Assembly (NCBI RefSeq): GCF_019656455.1
Contig: NZ_BPMK01000001.1
Coordinates: 186,001 to 250,000 of the forward strand
From: Noviherbaspirillum aridicola
GTDB taxonomy: Bacteria; Pseudomonadota; Gammaproteobacteria; Burkholderiales; Burkholderiaceae_D
DNA: 64,000 bases
Direction: 5' to 3'
Below are positions 16,836 through 25,434 of this stretch, in pieces. Numbering within the stretch: position 1 is the stretch's first letter; every line of letters starts with the position of its first letter. The position numbers and the translations under genes were made by a program. Below the pieces are notes generated by a model. It had not been told where the DNA came from, made no database searches, and worked only from the letters and a program-made list of their open reading frames with translations.

Positions 16836-18347
16836 CTACTGGAACGCCACTTCGGCGAAGCTGCGCAGTTTGCGGCTGTGGAGCTTGTTGAGGCCGTGCC
16901 GCCGCAACAGCTCGACGGCGCGCAGGCCGATGCGCAGATGCTGGTCGACCCGCGCCCGATAGAAGTGATTCGCCATGCCGGGCAGCTTGATCTCGCCGTG
17001 CAGCGGCTTGTCGCTCACGCACAGCAGCGTGCCGTAGGGGACGCGGAAGCGGAAGCCGTTGGCGGCGATGGTCGCGCTTTCCATGTCGAGCGCCACCGCG
17101 CGGCTCTGGCTGAAGCGGCGCACGGCGGTGGAGCCGGGCAGCAGTTCCCAGTTGCGGTTGTCGGTGCTGGCCACGGTCCCGGTGCGCAGGATGCGCTTGA
17201 GTTCGTGCCCGGTGAGGCGGGTGACATCGGCGACCGCGTGTTCGAGCGCCAGCTGGATTTCCGACAGCGCGGGCAGCGGCACCCACAGCGGCAGGTCTTC
17301 ATCGAGCACATGGTCTTCGCGCACATAGCCGTGCGCGAGCACATAGTCGCCCAGCTCCTGCGTGTTGCGCAGTCCGGCGCAGTGGCCGAGCATCAGCCAC
17401 GCATGCGGACGCAGCACCGCGACATGGTCGGTGATGGTCTTCGCATTGGCCGGGCCGACGCCGATGTTGACCATGGTGATGCCGTTGCCGTCGGCGCGCA
17501 CCAGGTGATAGGCCGGCATCTGCGGCAGCCGCGGCGGCGGCGCGCCGAGGTCGTCGCCCGGCTGCACGCTCTGGCCCACGCGGCGGGTGATGACATTGCC
17601 CGGTTCGACGAAGGCGATGTAGTGGCCTTCATCCGGCGCGTCCCCGGCATCGGGCGCCTGGTTCATGATCTCGTGGCCGAGCTTGATGAACTCGTCGATG
17701 TAGAACTGGTAGTTCGTAAACAGCACGAAGTTCTGGAAGTGGGCGGGCGAGGTGCCGGTGTAATGCCTCAGCCGCTGCAGCGAATAGTCGACGCGCGGAG
17801 CGGTGAACAGCGACAGCGGCTTGGCTTCGCCGGGTGGCGGTTCCCAGGTGCCGTTGGCAATGCCGTCGTCCATCGCCGCCAGGTCGGGCAGATCGAAGAG
17901 GTCGCGCATGAGCCGGCGGCGCCCGGGCGGCATGCTGCCCTCGATATGCTCGTTCTCGCCGAAGGAAAAATGCACCGGGATCGGCTGCAGGCTGGTGCCG
18001 ACCTCTATCTGCACGTGGCCGGCGCCGTGGTTCTTGAGCAGCAGGCGGAATTGCTCGCGGTAGTAGCTCTCGAACAGGTCGGGCCGGGTGACCGTGGTCT
18101 CATAGGTGCCGGGGCCGGCGACGAAGCCGTAGGACAGGCGGGAATCGGCACGCATGAAGCTGTCGGTATGGATCCGCACGAAGGGGTAGCAGGCGCGTAT
18201 GCGTTCGTGGAAATCCTCGCCGGCGACGAAGCGCTGCAGCGCATCGTGCAGATGGCCGATGCTGCGGTCATAGAGCGCGCGCACCTGTTCGAAGGCGGCA
18301 TCGGGGTCGTCGAAATGAACCGAGGGGGTGTATTGAGGGGTAAGCAA
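16836..18347 (-). CDS. amn: AMP nucleosidase
   Basis: A 503-aa enzyme hydrolysing AMP to adenine and ribose 5-phosphate, which helps set adenylate pools. The N-terminal AMP nucleosidase domain (residues ~10-170) is followed by a nucleoside-phosphorylase fold with ITMVNIGVGPANAKT, MLGHCAGLRNTQELGDYVLAHGY and a late ALDMESATIAANGFRFRVPYGTLLCVSDKP, which holds the active-site MES motif. Length matches the family (about 480-500 aa). The start codon is TTG, supported by AAGGAG six bases upstream. It is monocistronic. Confidence 0.93.
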   Translation of the reverse strand: MLTPQYTPSVHFDDPDAAFEQVRALYDRSIGHLHDALQRFVAGEDFHERIRACYPFVRIHTDSFMRADSRLSYGFVAGPGTYETTVTRPDLFESYYREQFRLLLKNHGAGHVQIEVGTSLQPIPVHFSFGENEHIEGSMPPGRRRLMRDLFDLPDLAAMDDGIANGTWEPPPGEAKPLSLFTAPRVDYSLQRLRHYTGTSPAHFQNFVLFTNYQFYIDEFIKLGHEIMNQAPDAGDAPDEGHYIAFVEPGNVITRRVGQSVQPGDDLGAPPPRLPQMPAYHLVRADGNGITMVNIGVGPANAKTITDHVAVLRPHAWLMLGHCAGLRNTQELGDYVLAHGYVREDHVLDEDLPLWVPLPALSEIQLALEHAVADVTRLTGHELKRILRTGTVASTDNRNWELLPGSTAVRRFSQSRAVALDMESATIAANGFRFRVPYGTLLCVSDKPLHGEIKLPGMANHFYRARVDQHLRIGLRAVELLRRHGLNKLHSRKLRSFAEVAFQ

Positions 18348-18462
18348 TGGCAGCTCCTTGGGTTTCCGGCATCCATTCTACGCGCCGCCGCGCCGCGCGG
18401 GCGACGTCGCCGGTCCCGCGCATCTGGTAATCTCGCGCTTCGATCTTCATAAGAGGCAAATG

Positions 18463-18867
18463 ATGGCAATAAGCTGGCTTACCGTACTGCGAAACGTTCC
18501 CTGGACCGACGTGATCTCGAACGCCCCCAAGGTGGCGGACGGCGCCAAGAAGCTATGGAGCAGCGTTTCCGGCAAGCGCGAGCAACCGGCTTACCGCGAA
18601 GAGGCCAGGACCGAGTCCCGGATCAGCGACAGCGCCGCCCTCAGCGTGCTGCGCGAAGAAGTGGCGGACCTGGAGGCGCAGGTCGACGAGTTGCGCGGCC
18701 AGATGCTCGCCTCGTCCGGCCTGATCAAGGACCTGGCCGATCAGAACGCGCAGCTCATCGCCCGGGTGGAGCTGATGCGCCGCCGCCAGGCGTGGATCGC
18801 CGGCGCCGCCGCGGTCGCCGTGGTCGTCTCCGTCGCCGCCGCCGCGATCGCGCTGCTGCCGGCGTAA
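18463..18867 (+). CDS. small coiled-coil protein with a C-terminal membrane anchor
   Basis: 134 aa. The N-terminal ~60 residues are soluble; residues ~65-108 form a coiled coil (VLREEVADLEAQVDELRGQM...LIKDLADQNAQLIARVELMRRR); and the C-terminal ~22 residues are a hydrophobic Ala/Val-rich transmembrane helix. That topology is a tail-anchored inner-membrane protein with its coiled coil facing the cytosol. AAGAGG precedes two adjacent ATGs; the second has better spacing. No family name can be given with confidence. Confidence 0.65.
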   Translation: MAISWLTVLRNVPWTDVISNAPKVADGAKKLWSSVSGKREQPAYREEARTESRISDSAALSVLREEVADLEAQVDELRGQMLASSGLIKDLADQNAQLIARVELMRRRQAWIAGAAAVAVVVSVAAAAIALLPA

Positions 18868-18935
18868 CCCCGGTCACTCGCCGGCGCGGGCGGCGCTGCC
18901 TAGAATGTCCCGGACAACCACAACCGGAGACAAGC

Positions 18936-19229
18936 ATGAGCGTTTATCTGCTGGCGCAGTTGCGATTCACCGACCGCGAAGCCTACGACCGCTACCAGGC
19001 GCGGTTCATGGATGTCTTTCGGCAGTTCAACGGCCGCCTGCTGGCCGCCGACGAGCGCCCGCAGGTGCTGGAAGGCAGCTGGGAAAGGGATAAGGTGGTC
19101 CTGATGTCGTTTCCGGATGCGGCATCGGCGTCCGCGTTTTCCAGTTCGCCGGCCTATCTCGAGATCGCGCAGGACCGGAAGGCCGGCGCCGACGCCGTCG
19201 TGCTGATGGTGCGCGGCTTCGGCGCCTAG
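18936..19229 (+). CDS. DUF1330 family protein
   Basis: 97 aa. It has the ferredoxin-like dimeric alpha-beta barrel pattern of DUF1330: VYLLAQLRFTDREAYDRY, then GRLLAADERPQVLEGSWERDKVVLMSFPD and AYLEIAQDRKAGADAVVLMV. Related folds include EthD-type and antibiotic-biosynthesis monooxygenases, which bind small hydrophobic ligands. CCGGAGACAAGC precedes the ATG. Its stop overlaps the convergent DUF3237 stop by four bases. The adjacent monooxygenase operon suggests a role in aromatic metabolism, but this is inference. Confidence 0.8.
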   Translation: MSVYLLAQLRFTDREAYDRYQARFMDVFRQFNGRLLAADERPQVLEGSWERDKVVLMSFPDAASASAFSSSPAYLEIAQDRKAGADAVVLMVRGFGA

Positions 19230-19657
19230 AGTACTTCCTCCACATCCAGCACGACCGTGTTCCCCTCGCGCCACCCGTTGGTCAGGAACAGCGTCGCGTT
19301 CAGCCACGCCAGCGGGCCGGCGGGCGCGGTGAAGCGCAGCATGCCCCGGAAATAGGCCGGCGCTTGCGCGTCGCCCGCCGCCGGACGCCGGATGCCGGTG
19401 TTTTCCACCATCACCATGCCGGCCTCGCCGAGATCGAGCGCATAGCGGGCGACGAGGTCCAGCGAACCGTCGTCGCGCACCGACTGGATGTCGTTGCCGC
19501 CGGCGAGCACCCGGCCCGTGAATCGCGCGCTCTCGATCGTGCCGCCGAGGATGGCCACCATGCGCCGTTCCCGTCCGTCGAGCGTGCCGAGGCTGACGGG
19601 CGGCGCGACCTCGACCCGGATGCGGGCGAAGGGGCGCAGCGCGATCGCGCCGCTCAT
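19226..19657 (-). CDS. DUF3237 family protein
   Basis: A 143-aa beta-rich protein of the DUF3237 family. It carries GGTIESARFTGRVLAGGNDIQSVRDDGSLDLVARYAL and PAYFRGMLRFTAPAGPLAWLNATLFLTNG, the conserved core of that family. It is translated from an ATGA overlap with the FAD monooxygenase stop codon, so the two are expressed together. DUF3237 genes often sit beside aromatic degradation enzymes. The biochemical function is unknown; ligand carriage or lactone handling are guesses only. Confidence 0.8.
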   Translation of the reverse strand: MSGAIALRPFARIRVEVAPPVSLGTLDGRERRMVAILGGTIESARFTGRVLAGGNDIQSVRDDGSLDLVARYALDLGEAGMVMVENTGIRRPAAGDAQAPAYFRGMLRFTAPAGPLAWLNATLFLTNGWREGNTVVLDVEEVL

Positions 19658-20898
19658 GCCCGGCTCCCGCTCTTGAGCGTGTCCTTGTCGAAGCCGGCCA
19701 GGCGCTTGTACCGCAGCGAGATCGCTTCGAGCGTTTCCTGCGGAATCACGTCGTTGACGTGGCGGAAGCCGTCCGGCGCACGCTCCTCCGCCATCTGCAT
19801 CACCTGTTCCGGCCCGTTCATGCGGTTGCGCAGCACGATGCCGGCGGTGCGCGGCAGCCGCTCCGCCTCGTATTCGCGCAGCGCGTAAGGGGTGTTCGGG
19901 TCGTTGACGAGGCAGTCGGCGAGGTAGCGGGCGTCGAGGATGGCTTGCGCGCTGCCGTTGGAGCCGATCGGATACATCGGATGGGCGGCGTCGCCGAGCA
20001 GCGTCACCCGGCCGAAGGTCCAGCGCGGCAGCGGATCGCGGTCGACGAGCGGAAATTCATAGACTTCCCGCGCGCCGTCGATGATCGCGGGAACATCGAT
20101 CCAGTCCCATTTCCAGCCCTGGAAGGGGCCGGCGAAGACCGACTTGTCGACCTTGCGGTTCCAGTCGGTGCTCGGCAGCTCGCCATTCGGCACCCGCAAT
20201 TCGGCGATCCAGTTGATCAGCGAGCGGCCCTGGCGGCGCAAGGGTTCCGAAATCGGATAGCAGACGAATTTCTGGTCCTGGTGGCCGGCCATGAACATGC
20301 TGCGCCCGTCCAGGTAGGGCTCGGCCTCGGTCACCGCGCGCCACAGCATGCGGCCGGAGAAACGCGGTTCGTCGCCGCTCGGGTACAGGAAGCGGCGCAC
20401 CGCGGAATGGATGCCGTCGGCGCCGACGAGCACATCGGATTCGACTTCCACCGTGGCGCCGTCGGCGCGACGGGTGAAGCTGGCGATGACCTTGTCGGCC
20501 TCCTGCCGGAAGGATGAGAACGCATGGCCCGCATGGATGCGGTCGGCGCCGAGGCGCGCGCGCGCGGTCTCCAGCAGCGTCATCTGCAGCTCCCCCCGGT
20601 GGATCGAGAACTGCGGCGTGTCATAGCCGGCGGCGCGTCCGCGCGGCTCGCGCCAGATCTCCTGGCCGAACTTGTTGAAATAGGCGAGGGTGGAGGTCTC
20701 GATGCCCCGGGATGCCAGGGTTTCCTCCAGCCCGAGCTGGCAGAGTTGCTGGCTTGCATGCGGCAGCAGGTTGATGCCGACGCCGAGCGGACGTATTTCC
20801 GCGACGGCTTCGTAGATGTCGACTTCGATGCCGCGCTCATGCAGCATCAGGCCAAGGGTGAGGCCGCCGATGCCGGCGCCGGCGATGGTGATCTTCAT
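19654..20898 (-). CDS. FAD-dependent aromatic monooxygenase (PhzS/salicylate hydroxylase type)
   Basis: A 414-aa class A flavoprotein monooxygenase. The Rossmann motif is GAGIGGLTLGLML near residue 7, the NAD(P)H/FAD 'DG' motif is VLVGADGIHSAVR, and the 'GD' motif is RVTLLGDAAHPMYPIGSNGSAQAILDA. The GVGINLLPHA block is typical of PhzS-like flavin oxidoreductases. It hydroxylates or decarboxylates an aromatic or heteroaromatic acid using NAD(P)H and O2. GAGGAGACAAGC precedes the ATG. It is coupled to the DUF3237 gene and divergent from a MarR regulator. The nearby Liv-type importer probably brings in its substrate. Confidence 0.85.
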   Translation of the reverse strand: MKITIAGAGIGGLTLGLMLHERGIEVDIYEAVAEIRPLGVGINLLPHASQQLCQLGLEETLASRGIETSTLAYFNKFGQEIWREPRGRAAGYDTPQFSIHRGELQMTLLETARARLGADRIHAGHAFSSFRQEADKVIASFTRRADGATVEVESDVLVGADGIHSAVRRFLYPSGDEPRFSGRMLWRAVTEAEPYLDGRSMFMAGHQDQKFVCYPISEPLRRQGRSLINWIAELRVPNGELPSTDWNRKVDKSVFAGPFQGWKWDWIDVPAIIDGAREVYEFPLVDRDPLPRWTFGRVTLLGDAAHPMYPIGSNGSAQAILDARYLADCLVNDPNTPYALREYEAERLPRTAGIVLRNRMNGPEQVMQMAEERAPDGFRHVNDVIPQETLEAISLRYKRLAGFDKDTLKSGSRA

Positions 20899-20973
20899 GC
20901 TTGTCTCCTCGATACTTCGGTCTTGACGATACTTGATGATTCCTGGATTGCCGGCCTCGTGGCCGGTTCTTGA

Positions 20974-21010
20974 TTGTTCTAATGTATAACAATTACGACG
21001 CATAACACAA
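20974..21010 (-). promoter_or_regulatory. monooxygenase promoter with a MarR-type operator element
   Basis: On the minus strand TTGTGT and TATACA are spaced by 16 bases. Overlapping the -10 is an 18-base block (20974-20991), TGTTATACATTAGAACAA when read on the minus strand. A near-copy lies in the ABC transporter promoter (15 of 18 identical). Upstream of it the GTTAT...TAA part also recurs, extending the match to about 35 bases. Confidence 0.65.
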
Positions 21011-21108
21011 GAGCGGCCGGCGGCTGGCGGGGCCGGGGTCCCGCCCGTCCGCGCTACAATCCGCCGTGACCCGCGATCGGCGGTGGAAATTCTGCAAGGG
21101 AGATACGA

Positions 21109-21600
21109 GTGGCTAATGGCCGTAAGCCGGAAGGAAACGGAGAGCCCGTCCATTTCAATGCACGGATGGAAGGCATCAATTACGAGATACTCGACGAACT
21201 CGTCGGCTATGCGGTGCGCCGCGCGCAACTGTCGATCTACGAGGATTTCGCGTTCTCGCTCGCCGCCGAGGACCTGACGCCGCAGCGGTTTTCCTCGCTG
21301 GTGATCATTGAAAACAACCCCGGCATCTCGCAGACCAGGCTGGCGGAAGTGATGGGCATCGCCCGCTCGGGCGTGGTGTCGATCATCGACCGCTTCGAGG
21401 AAAGCGGTCTCGTCGAGCGCAAGGAATCCGGCGACCGCCGGTCCTACAACCTGCACCTGACGCGCGAAGGCCAGAAGCAGTTGAAGAAATACAAGAAGGC
21501 GGTGCGCGAACACGACGACCGCATCGCCGGCGGTCTCAGCGCGGCGGAGCGGCAGCAACTGATCGGCCTGCTGCGCAAGATCGGCCAGCACCAGGCGTAG
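21109..21600 (+). CDS. MarR family transcriptional regulator
   Basis: A 163-aa winged-helix regulator. The DNA-binding region is at about residues 60-125: LTPQRFSSLVIIENNPGISQTRLAEVMGIARSGVVSIIDRFEESGLVERKESGDRRSYNLHLT. The RFEESGLVERKESGDRRSYNL wing is diagnostic of MarR. It starts with GTG, with AAGGGAGA upstream. Divergent from the monooxygenase operon and 194 bases upstream of the ABC transporter operon. The same long DNA element lies before both, so it probably represses both and responds to an aromatic ligand (inference). Confidence 0.88.
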   Translation: MANGRKPEGNGEPVHFNARMEGINYEILDELVGYAVRRAQLSIYEDFAFSLAAEDLTPQRFSSLVIIENNPGISQTRLAEVMGIARSGVVSIIDRFEESGLVERKESGDRRSYNLHLTREGQKQLKKYKKAVREHDDRIAGGLSAAERQQLIGLLRKIGQHQA

Positions 21601-21655
21601 GACATTTCCGGTCATCGCGGCCGGATTGTGGATGACGGCGATTTTGCGCCGCGTC

Positions 21656-21709
21656 TTGCATCGCCGCCGGCGTTTCGTTATATTCGATAACTGTTACGCA
21701 CTAGAACAA
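21656..21709 (+). promoter_or_regulatory. ABC transporter promoter with the second MarR-type element
   Basis: TTGCAT and TATATT are spaced by exactly 17 bases, a good sigma-70 promoter. The element from about 21675 to 21709, ending in TGTTACGCACTAGAACAA, overlaps the -10 and transcription start. It matches the copy before the divergent monooxygenase, and a bound repressor there would block initiation. Confidence 0.7.
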
Positions 21710-21794
21710 ATAGCCGGCATGGCAAGCGGAGAGACATCCGCGGCGCCGGAGAGGGAATCCAACCCCGAGGGGCGCGACAAGAAACGGAGAGACA

Positions 21795-22844
21795 ATGGAC
21801 TGGCAGATTGCGGGCATCCTGGCGCAGGACGGCGTGACATCGGGCGCGGTATACGCGCTGCTGGCGCTGGCGCTGGTGCTGGTGTTCTCGGTAACCCGGG
21901 TGATCTTCATCCCGCAGGGCGAGTTCGTCGCCTTCGGCGCGCTGACGCTGGCGGCGATCCAGACCGGCGGGGTGCCCCAGCTGACCTGGCTGGTGATGGG
22001 CATGGGCGCGCTGGCCTTCCTGATGGATGCGGCGGGCACCTGGCGCATCGCGGGCATGCGGCACGGTGTCCGGCCCTACCTGCCCAACATTGCCGCCAAT
22101 CTGCTTCTCCCGGTATCGCTGCACCTGCTCGCCCGCACGCTGCCGCTGGCGGCGCTGCCGCAGGCGGTGCAGGCGCTGCTGGCGATGCTGATCGTGATCC
22201 CGATGGGGCCGATGATTTACCGCATCGCCTACCAGCGGCTGTCCGGCGCCACCACGCTGGTGCTGCTCATCGTATCGGTGGCGGTGCATGTGCTGCTGAC
22301 GGGCATCGGCCTGCTGGTATTCGGCGCCGAGGGGTCGCGCACCGCGGCCTTTTCCGATGCCGCCTTCGAACTCGGCGGGCTGCGCGTCACCGGCCAGTCG
22401 ATCTGGGTGCTCGCGATCTCGGCCCTGCTGATCTTCCTCCTCTACCTGTATTTCGACCGCACCCTGTCGGGCAAGGCGCTGCGCGCGACCGCGGTGAACC
22501 GGCTGGGTGCGCGCATCGTCGGCATCGGCGCGAACCAGGCGGGCAAGCTCGCCTTCACGCTCGCGGCCGCGATCGGCGCGCTGTCGGGCGTGCTGATCGG
22601 GCCGATCACGACGGTCTTCTACGACTCCGGCTTCCTGATCGGACTCAAGGGCTTCGTCGGCGCCATCGTCGGCGGCCTGGTGAGCTATCCCGCCGCCGCC
22701 GCCGGCGCGGTGCTGGTCGGCCTGCTGGAGAGCTACTCTTCCTTCTGGGCCAGCGCGTTCAAGGAAGTGATCGTCTTTACGCTGATCATCCCGGTGCTGC
22801 TGTGGCGCTCGCTGACCGGCAAGCATGCGGAAGAGGAGCATTGA
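21795..22844 (+). CDS. branched-chain amino acid-type ABC permease (LivH family)
   Basis: A 349-aa LivH-family inner-membrane permease. The N-terminal [32 protein letters not shown] and the C-terminal cytoplasmic loop [26 protein letters not shown] are family hallmarks. Most LivH proteins are about 290-300 aa. This one carries an extra ~50-residue segment around residues 55-110 (a helix-forming stretch with [17 protein letters not shown]), a feature of aromatic-compound importers as well as some amino acid ones. First gene of a permease, permease-ATPase, ATPase, binding-protein operon under MarR-type control. Confidence 0.88.
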   Translation: MDWQIAGILAQDGVTSGAVYALLALALVLVFSVTRVIFIPQGEFVAFGALTLAAIQTGGVPQLTWLVMGMGALAFLMDAAGTWRIAGMRHGVRPYLPNIAANLLLPVSLHLLARTLPLAALPQAVQALLAMLIVIPMGPMIYRIAYQRLSGATTLVLLIVSVAVHVLLTGIGLLVFGAEGSRTAAFSDAAFELGGLRVTGQSIWVLAISALLIFLLYLYFDRTLSGKALRATAVNRLGARIVGIGANQAGKLAFTLAAAIGALSGVLIGPITTVFYDSGFLIGLKGFVGAIVGGLVSYPAAAAGAVLVGLLESYSSFWASAFKEVIVFTLIIPVLLWRSLTGKHAEEEH

Positions 22845-22849
22845 CCGAC

Positions 22850-24628
22850 ATGAAACGCCGACACCTGCTCCCCGCCGCGCTGCTGGTCCTCGGACTGCTG
22901 CTGCCGCTGCTGCCCACGCCCGAATACTGGATCAGCCTGCTCAACTACATCGGCCTGTATGCGCTGGTCGCGCTGGGGCTGGTGCTGCTGACCGGCGTCG
23001 CCGGACTGACTTCTTTCGGCCAGGCCGCCTTCGTCGGTCTCGGCGCCTACAGCACCGCGTACCTGTCGCTGACCTATGGACTGTCGCCCTGGCTCGGGCT
23101 GGCGGCAGGGCTGGCGCTGACCCTGGCGTCGGCCTGGCTGATCGGCGCCGTCACGCTGCGCATGTCGGGCCACTATCTGCCGCTGGCGACGATCGCTTGG
23201 GGCATCTCGCTCTACTTCCTGTTCGGCAATCTGGAGATGCTGAACAAGTACGACGGGCTGAGCGGCATTCCCCCGATCTCCATCGCCGGCTTCGAGCTGG
23301 CCTCCGGCCGTTCCATCTACTACCTGATCTGGTTCGTCGTGCTGGCGTCCGTGCTGGCGCTGCACAACCTGCTCGACTCGCGGCCCGGCAGGGCGATCCG
23401 CGCGCTCAAGGGCGGCGGCATGATGGCCGAGGCCATGGGCGTGGACACGCGTCACGCGAAGGTCGTCGCCTTCGTCATGTCGGCGTTGCTCGCCTGCCTG
23501 TCCGGCTGGCTGTATGCGCACTTCCAGCGTACCGTCAATCCGTCTCCCTTCGGCCTGAACTACGGCATCGAGTATCTGTTCATGGCGGTCATCGGCGGCG
23601 TCGGCCACATCTGGGGCGCGCTGCTCGGCGCGGCGCTGCTGACCGTGCTCAAGGATGTGCTGCAGGGACTGCTGCCGCGGCTGCTCGGGTCGAGCGGCAA
23701 CTACGAGCTGATCGTGTTCGGCGCGCTGATGGTTGCGCTGCTGCAGTATGCGCCGAACGGGCTGTGGCCCTGGGTGCGCCGCGTCTTCCCGCCGCCCGCG
23801 CGGCGCGGCCCGCCGCCCGAGGCGGAGCCGCTCCGGACCGGCGGCAAGCCGGCGGCCGGCGAGAAGGTGCTGGAGGTGAAGGCGGCGCGCAAGCAGTTCG
23901 GCGGGCTGGTCGCGGTCAATGATGTGAGCTTTGAAGTGGGCGCGGGCGAGATCGTGGGCCTGATCGGGCCGAACGGCGCCGGCAAGTCGACCACCTTCAA
24001 CCTGGTGACCGGCGTGCTGCCGCTGTCCGCCGGCGATGTCCGCTATCGCGGCGAGTCGATCGCCCGGCTGCCCTCGCGCGAGATCGTGCTGCGCGGCATC
24101 GCCCGCACCTTCCAGCATGTGCAGCTGCTGCCGGCGATGAGCGTCCTCGAAAATGTCGCGCTCGGCGCGCACCTGCGCGGCGAGTACCATCCACGCGGCG
24201 GGATCCTGGCGAGCGTGCTGCGTCTCAACCGGCGCGAGGAAGCCCGGCTGCTGCACGAGGCGGCGCGCCAGCTGCATCGCGTCGGGCTGGGCGAATTTCT
24301 GCACGTGGAAGCGGGCAGCCTCGCACTCGGCCAGCAGCGCATTGTCGAAATCGCGCGGGCGCTGTGCTGCGATCCGGCATTGCTGCTGCTCGACGAACCC
24401 GCCGCCGGCCTGCGGCTGCAGGAGAAGCAGGCGCTCGCGGGCCTGCTCCGCCAGCTCAGGGCCGACGGCATGAGTATCCTGATCGTGGAGCACGACATGG
24501 ACTTCGTGATGAATCTCACCGACCGCCTGGTGGTGATGGAATTCGGCACGCGCATCGCCGAAGGCAGGCCGGAGGCGATCCAGAAGGATCCGGCCGTGCT
24601 GGAAGCCTACCTCGGCGGCGTCGACTAA
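22850..24628 (+). CDS. fused ABC permease (LivM) and ATPase (LivG)
   Basis: 592 aa with two modules. Residues 1-~315 are a LivM-type permease: a hydrophobic N-terminus, GLVLLTGVAGLTSFGQAAFVGLGAY, and a late LFMAVIGGVGHIWGALLGAALL. A Pro/Arg-rich linker leads to an LivG ATPase from ~335, with Walker A GPNGAGKST at 373-381, a degenerate signature SLALGQQRIVEIARAL, Walker B LLLLDEP near 511-517 and an H-loop in IVEHDMD. The signature reads LALGQQ rather than LSGGQ, which is common in LivG. It starts at the ATG just after the LivH stop (5-base gap). In E. coli these are separate proteins; the fusion keeps 1:1 stoichiometry. Confidence 0.9.
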   Translation: MKRRHLLPAALLVLGLLLPLLPTPEYWISLLNYIGLYALVALGLVLLTGVAGLTSFGQAAFVGLGAYSTAYLSLTYGLSPWLGLAAGLALTLASAWLIGAVTLRMSGHYLPLATIAWGISLYFLFGNLEMLNKYDGLSGIPPISIAGFELASGRSIYYLIWFVVLASVLALHNLLDSRPGRAIRALKGGGMMAEAMGVDTRHAKVVAFVMSALLACLSGWLYAHFQRTVNPSPFGLNYGIEYLFMAVIGGVGHIWGALLGAALLTVLKDVLQGLLPRLLGSSGNYELIVFGALMVALLQYAPNGLWPWVRRVFPPPARRGPPPEAEPLRTGGKPAAGEKVLEVKAARKQFGGLVAVNDVSFEVGAGEIVGLIGPNGAGKSTTFNLVTGVLPLSAGDVRYRGESIARLPSREIVLRGIARTFQHVQLLPAMSVLENVALGAHLRGEYHPRGGILASVLRLNRREEARLLHEAARQLHRVGLGEFLHVEAGSLALGQQRIVEIARALCCDPALLLLDEPAAGLRLQEKQALAGLLRQLRADGMSILIVEHDMDFVMNLTDRLVVMEFGTRIAEGRPEAIQKDPAVLEAYLGGVD

Positions 24629-24631
24629 GGG

Positions 24632-25384
24632 ATGGCCATGGACGCAATACTCGAAGTGAAAGACCTGCATGTCCGCTACGGCAAGGTGGAGGCGGTCCAC
24701 GGCATCAGCCTGGCGGTCGCGCCCGGCCAGATCGTCTCGGTGATCGGGCCGAACGGCGCCGGCAAGTCGACCACCCTCAATGCCGTCATGGGCAGCCTCG
24801 ACACCGGCGCCGCGGCGGCCGGCGGCGTGCGCTTTCTGGGCGAGGACATGATGCCGCTGCCGCTGGAGGAGCGCGTGCTGAGGGGCATGTGCCTGGTGCC
24901 GGAAACGCGGGAGCTGTTCGGTTCGATGAGCGTGGAGGACAACCTGCGGCTCGGCGCCTGGCCCCGCAAGCGCGCCGGCGAGCGTCATTTCATGGACCAG
25001 CTGGAGCGGGTCTTTCAGCTGTTTCCGCGTCTGCGCGAGCGGGCGCGCCAGGACGCCGGCACGCTGTCCGGCGGCGAGCGGCAGATGCTGGCGCTCGGCC
25101 GCGCGCTGATGGCAAGGCCGAAGCTGCTGATGCTGGACGAGCCCAGCCTCGGCCTGGCGCCGCTGATCGTGAAGGAAATCTTTCACGTGATCGGCGAACT
25201 GCGCGCCACCGGCGTCGCGATCCTGCTGATCGAGCAGAACGCGCGCGCCGCGCTGCAGCTGTCCGACCATGCATATGTGCTCGAGACCGGCAACATCGCG
25301 CTGCACGGTCCGGCGCAGGAACTGGCGCACAATCCGCGCGTGATCGATACCTATCTCGGCCTCGGCCGCAAGGCGGCGGCCTGA
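24632..25384 (+). CDS. livF: ABC transporter ATPase (LivF family)
   Basis: A 250-aa ATPase, the second nucleotide-binding subunit of the importer. Walker A GPNGAGKST is at residues 39-47, the signature LSGGERQMLALGRAL near 146, Walker B LLMLDEPSLGLAP after it, and the switch His region is replaced by LLIEQNARAAL, as usual in LivF (the Q-loop is in LVPETRELF). It starts three bases after the permease-ATPase stop. The partner permease-ATPase and LivH complete the membrane complex with the solute-binding protein downstream. Confidence 0.9.
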   Translation: MAMDAILEVKDLHVRYGKVEAVHGISLAVAPGQIVSVIGPNGAGKSTTLNAVMGSLDTGAAAAGGVRFLGEDMMPLPLEERVLRGMCLVPETRELFGSMSVEDNLRLGAWPRKRAGERHFMDQLERVFQLFPRLRERARQDAGTLSGGERQMLALGRALMARPKLLMLDEPSLGLAPLIVKEIFHVIGELRATGVAILLIEQNARAALQLSDHAYVLETGNIALHGPAQELAHNPRVIDTYLGLGRKAAA

Positions 25385-25434
25385 AACGCAACCGGCACAA
25401 CCCACCGACCACACGATAAACAAGGAGACACACC

